Shown here piece after piece: positions 40,201 through 46,540 of a stretch of 64,000 nucleotides of DNA; the stretch's first letter is position 1, and every line of letters starts with the position of its first letter. The stretch comes from Paucibacter sp. B2R-40 (GTDB lineage Bacteria > Pseudomonadota > Gammaproteobacteria > Burkholderiales > Burkholderiaceae_C): the NCBI RefSeq assembly GCF_025717555.1, contig NZ_JAJIRP010000002.1, forward strand, positions 1 through 64,000. Reading direction: 5' to 3'. The position numbers and the translations under genes were made by a program. The notes under the pieces were generated by a model. That model ran no database searches, was not told the DNA's origin, and saw nothing but the letters and a program-made list of their open reading frames with translations.

Positions 40201-40305
40201 GTGGCCACGCTGCTGACGCTGGTGCTGCTGCCGACCGTCTATGTGGCGGTGTTCGGCAATGAAAAGCCAGCAGCACCAGCCCGGTCGGCAGTTGAACCCG
40301 TTTGA
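37225..40305 (+). CDS. RND-family efflux pump, inner-membrane subunit
   Basis: 1026 residues with the 12-helix, two-large-periplasmic-loop organisation of HAE-type RND pumps. Helix 1 is LVIFIMLVSVIAGSFAFLRL; helix 4 region contains the proton-relay acidic pair in LIIALALLVDDAMTTVDAMI, where classic AcrB-type pumps read LVDDAIVVVEN; the second half repeats the pattern (VLALIGMIAKNAVILIVQIE) with the relay Lys present. GTG start at 37225 overlaps the adaptor stop. The substrate cannot be inferred; the deviation from AcrB near helix 4 suggests a distinct branch. The OMF partner gene lies 6.2 kb away, after the antiporter genes. Confidence 0.92.
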   Translation: MIGPNLSEWALSKRSLVIFIMLVSVIAGSFAFLRLGRGEDPAITIRTMVIGAGWPGATVDETLKQLTERLERKLQETDHLDRIRSYTTAGQTTIFIDLKQSTPPAAIADVWYQVRKNIGDIRHTLPAGTAGPFFNDDFGDTFGIIYAFTADGFNFRELRDHVEDARSRLLHVPDVSKIEVLGAQDEQIFIEFSAEKLAGLRLNISSILATLQAQNMVRPSGTIQTEKERVFLRVSGAFDSEADIEAVNIVAGERIFRLGDIAKVRRGLVDPPQPMFRVNGKPAIGLAIAMRDAGDILTLGKNIRTEMAAISSNLPHGIESTLVADQAVSVDVAISDFMTSLWQAIVIILVCSFVSLGMRPGTVVALAIPFTLAIVFAVMGILHIDLHRISLGALIIALALLVDDAMTTVDAMIRRLGAGDTPDQAATFAYRTLAAPMLIGTLVTIASFVPIGFAQSSAGEYTFSIFSVVGIALIASWLVAVLFAPLIGKALLKPPKAGEAAEAEAKPSKLMDGYSAFLAGAIRMKWLTIGLTLGAFVLSLFLLRLVPQQFFPASDRPELTVDITLRQNSSIYATETQVKRLEEVLKGDPDVDHYSSYVGRGAIRFILTLNVQLADPFFGQFVIVTKDLEARERLRTKLDKVLAEQFPEVIARVSPLELGPPVGWPLQYRLTGPDKDEVRRLSLELAQILGSDQRTRHVNFDWMEPARQLHVTVNQDQARQLGISSAAIGNVLNAAVTGTAVTQVRDDIYTVNVMARAVDSERASFDTLRSLQVPTPSGRMVPLSQFATLSEEQEFPLVWRRDRLPTLTVRADVMPGGSPDDVVTSLAPKIAEFSAKLPAQYQVVTGGMYEESKTSSQSVFAVVPLMIGLMLFIMMIMLVSFRRLAMVVAIMPLGLIGVVMALLAFNRPLGFVAILGVLALIGMIAKNAVILIVQIETDRADGKGVLEAVMASATGRFRPMLLAAVSTVLGLIPIAPTVFWGPMAFAIMGGLLVATLLTLVLLPTVYVAVFGNEKPAAPARSAVEPV

Positions 40306-40311
40306 GAGTCC

Positions 40312-40932
40312 ATGAGCGCCGCGGCCTTGAAGTCCATTGATGCGTCGAACCCGCAGCCCAGCACCGGTCACGGGTCCGACACGCTGGAGTTGTACCTTGG
40401 CGATACGCGTCAACTGTTCAACTCGATGGACCCGGCGCCCTTCCACAAGCGCGACATCGACCCCAAGGCGGCGGACTACATCGTCGACTGGGCCCGCGAA
40501 GTACCTGCCGGGCAAAGCCTGTCATTGATCGTGCATCTGGGGCAGTTGTCGAACGACGCCGACGATACGCAGATGCTGCGCGGCGCCATGCATGACTACT
40601 TTGCGCGTCGCGCCGTAGCCATGCGCAAGAAAGTGCGCCAGTTGCTGCGCACCGGGCGCATCAGCTTGCTCATAGGCTTGGCCTTCATGGCGCTGATGAT
40701 GGTGCTGGGTGAGGCCGTCTTTACCGTCTTCAAGCATGCGGCCTATGCCACCTTGCTGAAAGAGAGCCTGATGATCAGTGGCTGGGTGGCGCTGTGGCGG
40801 CCCGCCGAGATCTTTTTGCACGAATGGTGGCCCATGCTCGGCGAAGCACGCTTGTATGACCGCGTGAGCCAAATCAATGTGCGACTCAAAAGCGAGTCAG
40901 GCAGCATCGGTATAGAGCCGGGTCTCGAATGA
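40312..40932 (+). CDS. Conserved hypothetical membrane protein
   Basis: 206 residues. The first about 110 residues look soluble (LELYLGDTRQLFNSMDPAPFH, DYIVDWAREVPAG), then two hydrophobic helices around 118-138 and 145-165 follow, with WVALWRPAEIFLHEWWP and a C-terminal LYDRVSQINVRL. I recognise no named domain. It begins 6 nt after the RND stop and ends in a 4-nt overlap (ATGA) with the MrpE gene, so it physically bridges the pump and the antiporter module and would be the prime candidate for a coupling subunit (inference). Confidence 0.75.
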   Translation: MSAAALKSIDASNPQPSTGHGSDTLELYLGDTRQLFNSMDPAPFHKRDIDPKAADYIVDWAREVPAGQSLSLIVHLGQLSNDADDTQMLRGAMHDYFARRAVAMRKKVRQLLRTGRISLLIGLAFMALMMVLGEAVFTVFKHAAYATLLKESLMISGWVALWRPAEIFLHEWWPMLGEARLYDRVSQINVRLKSESGSIGIEPGLE

Positions 40933-41462
40933 ACACCACAACGCCGCCAGCCCCCGCGTCCAAAACCCGCACCGCTTGCTCGCGCGGCTTGGTCTATTTC
41001 GGCTTTTGGCTGCTGCTCTTGCCCAGCGCCAAGTCGGGGGATCTGGCCTTGGGCGCATTGGCCGCTGCGGCCGCGAGCTGGCTGAGTGTTTACCTGCTGC
41101 CGCCTGCCAGCGGCGGCATCCGCCTGGGTGCGTTGTTAGGGCTGCTGCCCCATTTTCTGTGGGAATCGGTACGCGGCGGACTCGATGTGGCCAAGCGAGC
41201 TTTTTCGCCGAGCATGCCGCTCAAGCCGGGCTTTGTGGAATGCCCGATGAGCTTCCCTCCTGGCTTGGCCCGCAACACCTTTGCCTCCATCACCAGCCTG
41301 ATGCCGGGCACCGTGCCGGTGGCGGCAAGCGACGGTAGCCTGCTCTATCACTGCCTGGATGTAACCCAGCCGGTGGTCGAGTCCTTGTGCGCCGAACAGC
41401 GCCTGCTGGCGCGCGCTTTTGTGGAAGGCCAAAGTCAGGAAGGCCGGGCGAACCATGTCTGA
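40929..41462 (+). CDS. mrpE: Na+(K+)/H+ antiporter subunit E (MrpE/MbhA-like)
   Basis: 177 residues with hydrophobic helices at the N terminus (LVYFGFWLLLLPSAKSGDLALGALAAAAASWLSV). The MrpE signature region is present: LGLLPHFLWESVRGGLDVAKRAFSP, and SFPPGLARNTFASITSLMPGTVPV in the conserved CIxLTPGT-like position. MrpE is a non-catalytic but necessary subunit of multi-gene monovalent cation/proton antiporters. It overlaps the preceding gene by 4 nt and the following mrpF by 8 nt. In the Mbh hydrogenase it corresponds to MbhA. Confidence 0.9.
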   Translation: MNTTTPPAPASKTRTACSRGLVYFGFWLLLLPSAKSGDLALGALAAAAASWLSVYLLPPASGGIRLGALLGLLPHFLWESVRGGLDVAKRAFSPSMPLKPGFVECPMSFPPGLARNTFASITSLMPGTVPVAASDGSLLYHCLDVTQPVVESLCAEQRLLARAFVEGQSQEGRANHV

Positions 41463-41760
41463 GTTCTTGTTGGGAGCGGCGGCCTTCGTGGTGTTGACCG
41501 TGGCAGTTGGCATGCTGCGGGTCTTGCGCGGGCCGGGCGATGCTGAACGCTTGATGGCTGCGCAATTGCTGGGCACCGGCGGTGTCGCAGCCCTGCTCTT
41601 GCTGGGCGTGGCCAGCGGCGTAGGCTCGACACTTGATGTCGCTTTGACCTTGGCTCTGCTGGCCGCATTCGCCGGTTTTGCCTTCGTCAAAGCACAGGCT
41701 ACGGCGGAGCAAGAAGACCAACCAGACCAGCAAGGCGGCCGCCAGGAAGAGCAGCCATGA
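41455..41760 (+). CDS. mrpF: Antiporter subunit F (MrpF/MbhB-like)
   Basis: 101 residues from the ATG at 41455; the upstream ATG at 41419 lies within mrpE and is not needed. Three hydrophobic helices with the family segment VGMLRVLRGPGDAERLMAAQLLGTG (in MrpF: R-xxxGPTxxDRVxAxxxx). The polar Gln/Glu-rich tail after residue 80 is not typical. Small integral membrane subunit of the Mrp complex, likely lining the cation route. Stop overlaps mrpG by 4 nt. Confidence 0.87.
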   Translation: MSEFLLGAAAFVVLTVAVGMLRVLRGPGDAERLMAAQLLGTGGVAALLLLGVASGVGSTLDVALTLALLAAFAGFAFVKAQATAEQEDQPDQQGGRQEEQP

Positions 41761-42062
41761 GAGCCGCCCTCGATGTTTTCACCGTGCTGGCGGTCAGTGC
41801 TGGCTTGTTCTTCTTTCTCGCCGGCACGGTTGGGCTGTTGCGCTTCCCTGATTCATTGACCCGCTTGCACGCACTGACCAAGGCCGACAACCTGGGCCTG
41901 GGTTTGGTCGCCATCGGGCTCATGCCGCAAGTGGACGGCATTGCGGCCATGCTCAAGCTGGCTTGCATCTGGCTGCTGATGCTCTTGTCCAGCGCTACTG
42001 TTTCGCAATTGATTGCTTATGGTCTGCGCCGCAGCATGAAGGCCAAGGAGCAAGCGCGATGA
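41757..42062 (+). CDS. mrpG: Antiporter subunit G (MrpG/MbhC-like)
   Basis: 101 residues, three helices. The MrpG motif GTVGLLRFPDSLTRLHALTKADNLGLGLVAIG (conserved GxxxxLRLPDxxxRxHAxTKxxxLG) is unmistakable. Small subunit of the Mrp cation/proton antiporter. It starts inside the mrpF stop (ATGA) and its own stop overlaps the ATG of the fused B-type gene at 42059, so the whole E-F-G block is translationally coupled. Confidence 0.9.
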   Translation: MRAALDVFTVLAVSAGLFFFLAGTVGLLRFPDSLTRLHALTKADNLGLGLVAIGLMPQVDGIAAMLKLACIWLLMLLSSATVSQLIAYGLRRSMKAKEQAR

Positions 42063-43000
42063 TGGACTTGCTGAATCTGATGCTCGCCGCCTTGCTGCTG
42101 GGGCTGGCCGTTTGGACGGTGATCTCGCGCGGCGCTTTCGCGGCCGTGGCCGGCTTCATCGCCTATGGTCTGCTCCTGACCTTGGTGTGGGTGCAGTTGC
42201 ACGGCATCGATGTCGCGCTGACCGAGGCGGCCATTGGCGGCGGCCTGACCGGCGCGCTGCTGATCAACGCGGCCAAACGGCTGCGCCACACCGAGGCGGC
42301 GGCGCGCGCCGAACAAAGCGGTATCGCCACACGCGGCCTGGCCTTGATGGTGTCGCTCGGCGTGACGTTGGCGCTGGCTTGGGCCGTGCTGGCTCTGCCT
42401 GACCCGGCGCCCTCGCTGGCCCATGAGGTGATCGCCAAAATGGGCGCCACGGAAGTCGGCAACCCCATCACCGCCATGCTCTTGGGTTTTCGCGCGATGG
42501 ACACGCTGCTGGAAGCGATCGTGCTGCTGTTTGCCTTAATCGGTGTGTGGTCCTTGACGCCGGACCCTTTCTGGGGCGGGCGTCCGGGCCTGCTGCAGAC
42601 GGCCGATCCCAAGGGTCTGTTGGCCTATGCCGCAAGGTTGCTGCCGCCGCTGGGCGTCGTGATCGGCGCCTACATCTTCTGGATCGGCGCCGACCATCCT
42701 GGCGGCAAGTTTCAGGGTGCCACGCTGATGGCCGCGATGTGGCTCTTGGTGCTGATGGCCGGCCTGGCCGACGCGCCGGCTATCAGCCGCCGCTGGTTGC
42801 GCGCCTGCCTGGTGGCCGGGCCGCTGATTTTCATAGCCGTCGGCGTGCTCGGCTCGGTTTCGGCGGGCGCATTTCTGGCCTATCCGATCGGCTTGGCCAA
42901 GCCGCTGATCCTGGTGATCGAGTTTGCTTTGATGCCCACGCTGACGCTGATTTTGGGATTGATGCTGCTCGGTGCGGCGCAGCGGGGTGAACAGGCATGA
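42059..43000 (+). CDS. Fused MbhD-MbhE-MrpB-type antiporter subunit
   Basis: 313 residues from the ATG at 42059 (overlap ATGA with mrpG); the longer frame from 41963 is inside mrpG. Three parts are recognisable: a DUF4040/MbhD-type N-terminal part (about 1-80: GFIAYGLLLTLVWVQLHGIDVALTEAAIGGGLTGALL), an MbhE-like segment with the motif GNPITAMLLGFRAMDTLLEAIVLLFALIGV (about 135-165, like the C-terminal tail of MrpA) and an MrpB domain (about 200-313: LLPPLGVVIGAYIFWIGADHPGGKFQGATLM). It thus replaces the MrpA C-terminus plus MrpB. The large antiporter body of MrpA is absent from the window. Confidence 0.88.
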   Translation: MMDLLNLMLAALLLGLAVWTVISRGAFAAVAGFIAYGLLLTLVWVQLHGIDVALTEAAIGGGLTGALLINAAKRLRHTEAAARAEQSGIATRGLALMVSLGVTLALAWAVLALPDPAPSLAHEVIAKMGATEVGNPITAMLLGFRAMDTLLEAIVLLFALIGVWSLTPDPFWGGRPGLLQTADPKGLLAYAARLLPPLGVVIGAYIFWIGADHPGGKFQGATLMAAMWLLVLMAGLADAPAISRRWLRACLVAGPLIFIAVGVLGSVSAGAFLAYPIGLAKPLILVIEFALMPTLTLILGLMLLGAAQRGEQA

Positions 43001-43332
43001 ACGCCGCGACCTTGTTCGGCCTGTGCGCGGCGGCCTTGATCGGCGTTGGCGTCTACGGCTTGATCGCCAACCCGCATCCGCTGCGCAAGATCCTTGCCTT
43101 CAACGTCATTGGCAGCGGGGTGTTCCTGCTGTTCGGCGCGATTGCACGGCGCGGCGCCGGCGCGGGCTTGGGCGGTGACCCGGTCCCGCAAGCCTTGTTG
43201 ATCACCGGCATCGTGGTGGCCTTTGCCGCCACCGCCTTGGCCGTCGCCTTGCTGCTGCGCTTGTTCGACGCCAGCGGCTCGGTCACGCTCGCCAATGAGG
43301 CGGTGACGCCACAAAAGGACGGATTGAACTGA
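42997..43332 (+). CDS. mrpC: Antiporter subunit C (MrpC/NuoK-like)
   Basis: 111 residues, three helices, homologous to NuoK. Motifs: GVYGLIANPHPLRKILAFNVIGSGVFLLFGA and a family-typical DPVPQALLITGIVVAFAATALAVALLLRL (DPLPQALVLTAIVIxxA). Starts within the stop of the previous gene (ATGA at 42997) and its own stop shares bases with the mrpD start (TGATG). MrpC is structurally close to Complex I NuoK and pairs with MrpD. Confidence 0.93.
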   Translation: MNAATLFGLCAAALIGVGVYGLIANPHPLRKILAFNVIGSGVFLLFGAIARRGAGAGLGGDPVPQALLITGIVVAFAATALAVALLLRLFDASGSVTLANEAVTPQKDGLN

Positions 43333-45041
43333 TGGCGACGACGCTGGGAGGCTACTTGCTGGTGCTGGCCGTGTTGGCGCCTTTTACGGGCGTGCTGATC
43401 GGCCTGCTCTTGGGTGGGCGCTATGTGCGCGGCGTCGCGGCCTTGACGCTGCTGGCGGGCCTGAGCTGCGCGGTGGCGATTGTGCTGAGCTGGCAAGCGA
43501 GCGCTGCGCCATTGGTCTATTTGCTCGGCGCCTGGTCGCCGCCCTTGGGGATTGCGCTGCGCGCCGATGGGCTCTCGGTGGCAATGATTTTTGCCGTTAG
43601 CGTGGTGATTTCCGGCATCGCCCTGTATGCGCGGGCCGACTTTGGCGGCAGCAAAGATGGCGCGGAGAAGCGCGCGCCGCTGATCTTCTGGTTGCTCTTG
43701 ATGGCGATCTGGGGCTCGCTCAATCTGGTTTTCGTCAGCGGCGATTTGTTCACACTTTATGTCGCGCTGGAGTTGCTGACCTTCGCCGGCGTGCCGCTGG
43801 TCTGCCTGGACGGCAAGGCCGAGACGCTGCGTGCCGCGCTGCGCTATCTGCTCTTCGCGCTGGCCGGCTCGGTGCTCTATCTCTTGGGTGCGGTGCTGAT
43901 ATACGGCGGCTACGGCACGCTCGACATCACGCTGCTGGGTCAGGCTGTCAGGCCGGAGCCGATTGCCTGGGCCGCCGCGGCCTTGATGACGGTCGGCCTC
44001 TTGGCCAAGACCGCGCTGTTCCCGCTGCACATCTGGCTGCCGCCCGCGCATGCCGGTGCGCCGGCCGCTGCCAGCGCCATGTTGTCGGCCTTGGTGATCA
44101 AAGGCTCCTGGTTCCTGGTCGTGCGGCTGTGGTTCGACGTCATGCCGGCCGTCATCACCCTGCCCTCGGCGCAAGTCCTGGCCGCCATGGGCGCGACCGC
44201 CATCGTCGTCGGCAGCGTGGTCGCGCTGCGTCAGCAGCGGTTGAAGCTGCTGGTCGCCTACTCCACCATCGCGCAGATCGGCTATTTATTCCTGATGTTC
44301 CCGCTCGCCTTCGATTCGGCAAGCGGCATGCTGGCGCATGGTCTGGTGCTCACCGGCGGGCTCTTGCAAGCGATCTCACATGCGACGGCCAAGGCCGGCA
44401 TGTTCATGGCCGCCGGCCTGATCTACGCAGCGCTTGGCCATGACCGGATCCACGATCTGGCCGGCCTCGCGCGCGCCTTGCCGCTGACCGTGCTCACCTT
44501 CGCCTTGTCCGGTCTGGCCTTGATGGGCGTCGTGCCCAGCGGCGCCTACCTGGCCAAGAAACTGCTGCTGGACGCCGCCGACAGCTCGGGCCAATGGTGG
44601 TGGACGCTGGTCTTGCAAGGCGGTGCGATGTTCACCGCCGGCTATGTGGTGCTGGTCTTGAGCCGGGCCTTGCGCCGACCGGCTACACCATTAGTTGTTG
44701 TGAAAAAGGTGTCGCGCCTGTCCGAAATGGCGGCGCTCTCACTGGCTCTGTGCTCGCTCTTGCTGGCCAGCCTGGCGCTGGTCGGGCCCTTGGCCGCTGA
44801 ATTGCCGGCCGGCGTGGTCAAGAACCCGCTGGCGGCCAAGGAATTGGGCAATAGCTTGCTGGTGTTTGCGGTTGGCGCCTTGTTGGCATGGAGCTTCGCA
44901 CCCGGCTCCATGCTCAGCGCCTTGGGCAAAGGCTTCGAGGCACTGGACGCCGGCCTGCGCCGCTGGACGACGGCCAGCCTGGCCATGTTGAGCCTGGCCG
45001 CGCTGTTCGCCTGGCTGATGATTCGCGAGGTGGCGCGTTGA
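43332..45041 (+). CDS. mrpD: Antiporter subunit D (MrpD/NuoM/NuoN-like proton channel subunit)
   Basis: 569 residues, about 14 helices. Hallmarks of the proton-conducting antiporter domain are present: ELLTFAGVPLVCLDGKAETL with the key Glu on helix 5, GLLAKTALFPLHIWLPPAHAGAP with the conserved Lys on helix 7 and LPPAH(A)GAP, and the later GLAKAL/TAKAGMFMAAG segment. MrpD carries protons and couples to Na+/K+ movement. It lies in the usual C-D order, overlapping mrpC by 1 nt. It is the only large antiporter-like subunit in this module, since no MrpA is present. Stop overlaps the TTG start of the next gene by 4 nt. Confidence 0.93.
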   Translation: MATTLGGYLLVLAVLAPFTGVLIGLLLGGRYVRGVAALTLLAGLSCAVAIVLSWQASAAPLVYLLGAWSPPLGIALRADGLSVAMIFAVSVVISGIALYARADFGGSKDGAEKRAPLIFWLLLMAIWGSLNLVFVSGDLFTLYVALELLTFAGVPLVCLDGKAETLRAALRYLLFALAGSVLYLLGAVLIYGGYGTLDITLLGQAVRPEPIAWAAAALMTVGLLAKTALFPLHIWLPPAHAGAPAAASAMLSALVIKGSWFLVVRLWFDVMPAVITLPSAQVLAAMGATAIVVGSVVALRQQRLKLLVAYSTIAQIGYLFLMFPLAFDSASGMLAHGLVLTGGLLQAISHATAKAGMFMAAGLIYAALGHDRIHDLAGLARALPLTVLTFALSGLALMGVVPSGAYLAKKLLLDAADSSGQWWWTLVLQGGAMFTAGYVVLVLSRALRRPATPLVVVKKVSRLSEMAALSLALCSLLLASLALVGPLAAELPAGVVKNPLAAKELGNSLLVFAVGALLAWSFAPGSMLSALGKGFEALDAGLRRWTTASLAMLSLAALFAWLMIREVAR

Positions 45042-46486
45042 GCGAGTCACAAGATCGCCAGCTCTCGCGCGGCGCGCTGATCGCGCTGGTCGTCGGCTCC
45101 ATGGTCGGCGCCGGCATCTTCACGCTGCCGGCGGCCTTCGCCCGCTCGACCGGGGCGCTGGGCGCCTTGATCGCCTGGGCCATTGCCGGCTCCGGCATGC
45201 TGATGCTGGCCTTTGTGTTCCAGAACCTGTCGCGCCGCAAGCCCGAACTCGACGCCGGCATCTATGCCTATGCCAAGGCCGGCTTCGGCAACTATCTGGG
45301 CTTCTCCTCCGCTTTCGGCTACTGGATTGCCTGCTGCCTGGCCGATGTGGCCTGTCTGATTCTGATCAAGGCGACGTTGGGCCAGTTCTGGCCGGTGTTC
45401 GGCGATGGCTCAACGCCGCTGGCCATCCTCAGCGCCAGCGTGATTGTCTGGGGCGTGCATATGCTGGTGCTGCGCGGCGTCAAGGAGGCAGCGGCGCTGA
45501 ACACGATTGCGACGGTGGCCAAGCTGGTGCCAATCGCGATCTTTGTGGTCGTCGTGATCGCCGGCTTCAAGGCCGATGTGTTTGCCTTGAACTTCTGGGG
45601 CGGCGAGCCGGGCGAGAGCGAGGCCATCGGCAACTGGTCCAGCATCGCCGCACAAGTCCGCCAGACCATGTTGGTGACGGTGTTCGTGTTCGTCGGCATC
45701 GAAGGCGCCAGCGTCTATTCCCGCTATGCCAAGGACCGCAATGATGTCGGCATCGCCACCGTGCTAGGCTTCATCGGCGTGCTCTGCCTGCTGGTACTGG
45801 TCACGGTTTTTTCCTACGGCATTTTGCTGCGCTCCGATCTGGCCGCGCTCGCCACGCCTTCCATGGCGGGTGTGATGGAGGCCATCGTCGGTCCCTGGGG
45901 CCGGGTTTTCGTCAGCATAGGCCTGCTGATTTCCATCGCCGGCAACTATCTGTCTTGGTCCTTGCTGGCCGCCGAGGTCTTGAATTCGGCGGCCAAGAAC
46001 GACTCCATGCCCAAACTGCTGGCGCGCGAGAACCAGAACGGTGTGCCGTTTATCGCGCTGTGGCTGACCAATTGGGTGATACAGCTGTTCTTGCTCGTCA
46101 CCTGGTTTGCCGAGCAGGCCTTCACGGTCGCTTTGAAGATGACCAGTGCGATGACCCTGCTGCCCTATCTGCTGGTGGCCGCCTATGGCTTCAAGCTCGC
46201 GTATCGCGGCGACAGCTACGCCGCCGGCGAGCCGGGCCGCCGCCGCGACGGCTTGGTCGCCGCCCTTGCCTCGCTGTATGCCGCGGCCATGTTGATCGCC
46301 GGTGGCGCGAAATTTCTTCTGCTGGCGGCGCTGCTATACGCGCCCGGCACTTGGCTTTATTTTTATGCCCGCCGCGAGCAGGGTTTGGCGGTCTTCAGTG
46401 CGGCCGAGAAGCCCTTGTTCGGCCTGCTCTGCCTCGCGTCCCTCGTCGGCTTGTATGCGCTGCTATCCGGCGCAATGACGATTTAA
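45038..46486 (+). CDS. Second ArcD-like amino acid antiporter
   Basis: 482 residues from a TTG at 45038 that overlaps the mrpD stop (TTGA). A frame from 44888 lies within mrpD and is rejected. It is a close paralogue of the arcD product at 33160: shared blocks include GALIAWxIAGxGMxMLA, RKPExDAGxYAYAxxGFG, LIKxTLGxFxPxFGDG and FVGIEGASVYSRYAKDRNDVG. It is therefore an APC-type antiporter, probably for a basic amino acid or its decarboxylation or deimination product. It sits between the Mrp genes and the efflux outer-membrane gene, and its 55-nt distance to the latter is the widest internal gap of the run. Confidence 0.9.
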   Translation: MSESQDRQLSRGALIALVVGSMVGAGIFTLPAAFARSTGALGALIAWAIAGSGMLMLAFVFQNLSRRKPELDAGIYAYAKAGFGNYLGFSSAFGYWIACCLADVACLILIKATLGQFWPVFGDGSTPLAILSASVIVWGVHMLVLRGVKEAAALNTIATVAKLVPIAIFVVVVIAGFKADVFALNFWGGEPGESEAIGNWSSIAAQVRQTMLVTVFVFVGIEGASVYSRYAKDRNDVGIATVLGFIGVLCLLVLVTVFSYGILLRSDLAALATPSMAGVMEAIVGPWGRVFVSIGLLISIAGNYLSWSLLAAEVLNSAAKNDSMPKLLARENQNGVPFIALWLTNWVIQLFLLVTWFAEQAFTVALKMTSAMTLLPYLLVAAYGFKLAYRGDSYAAGEPGRRRDGLVAALASLYAAAMLIAGGAKFLLLAALLYAPGTWLYFYARREQGLAVFSAAEKPLFGLLCLASLVGLYALLSGAMTI

Positions 46487-46540
46487 TTCAGCGGTTTGCC
46501 TGCCCCAATCGCAAGCCCGCACTCAGTGAAGGAAATGACC

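Noticed and set aside
44888-45037. Extra 50 residues at the N terminus of the second ArcD-like antiporter
   Set aside because: Lies within mrpD in another frame; similarity to ArcD begins right after the TTG at 45038.
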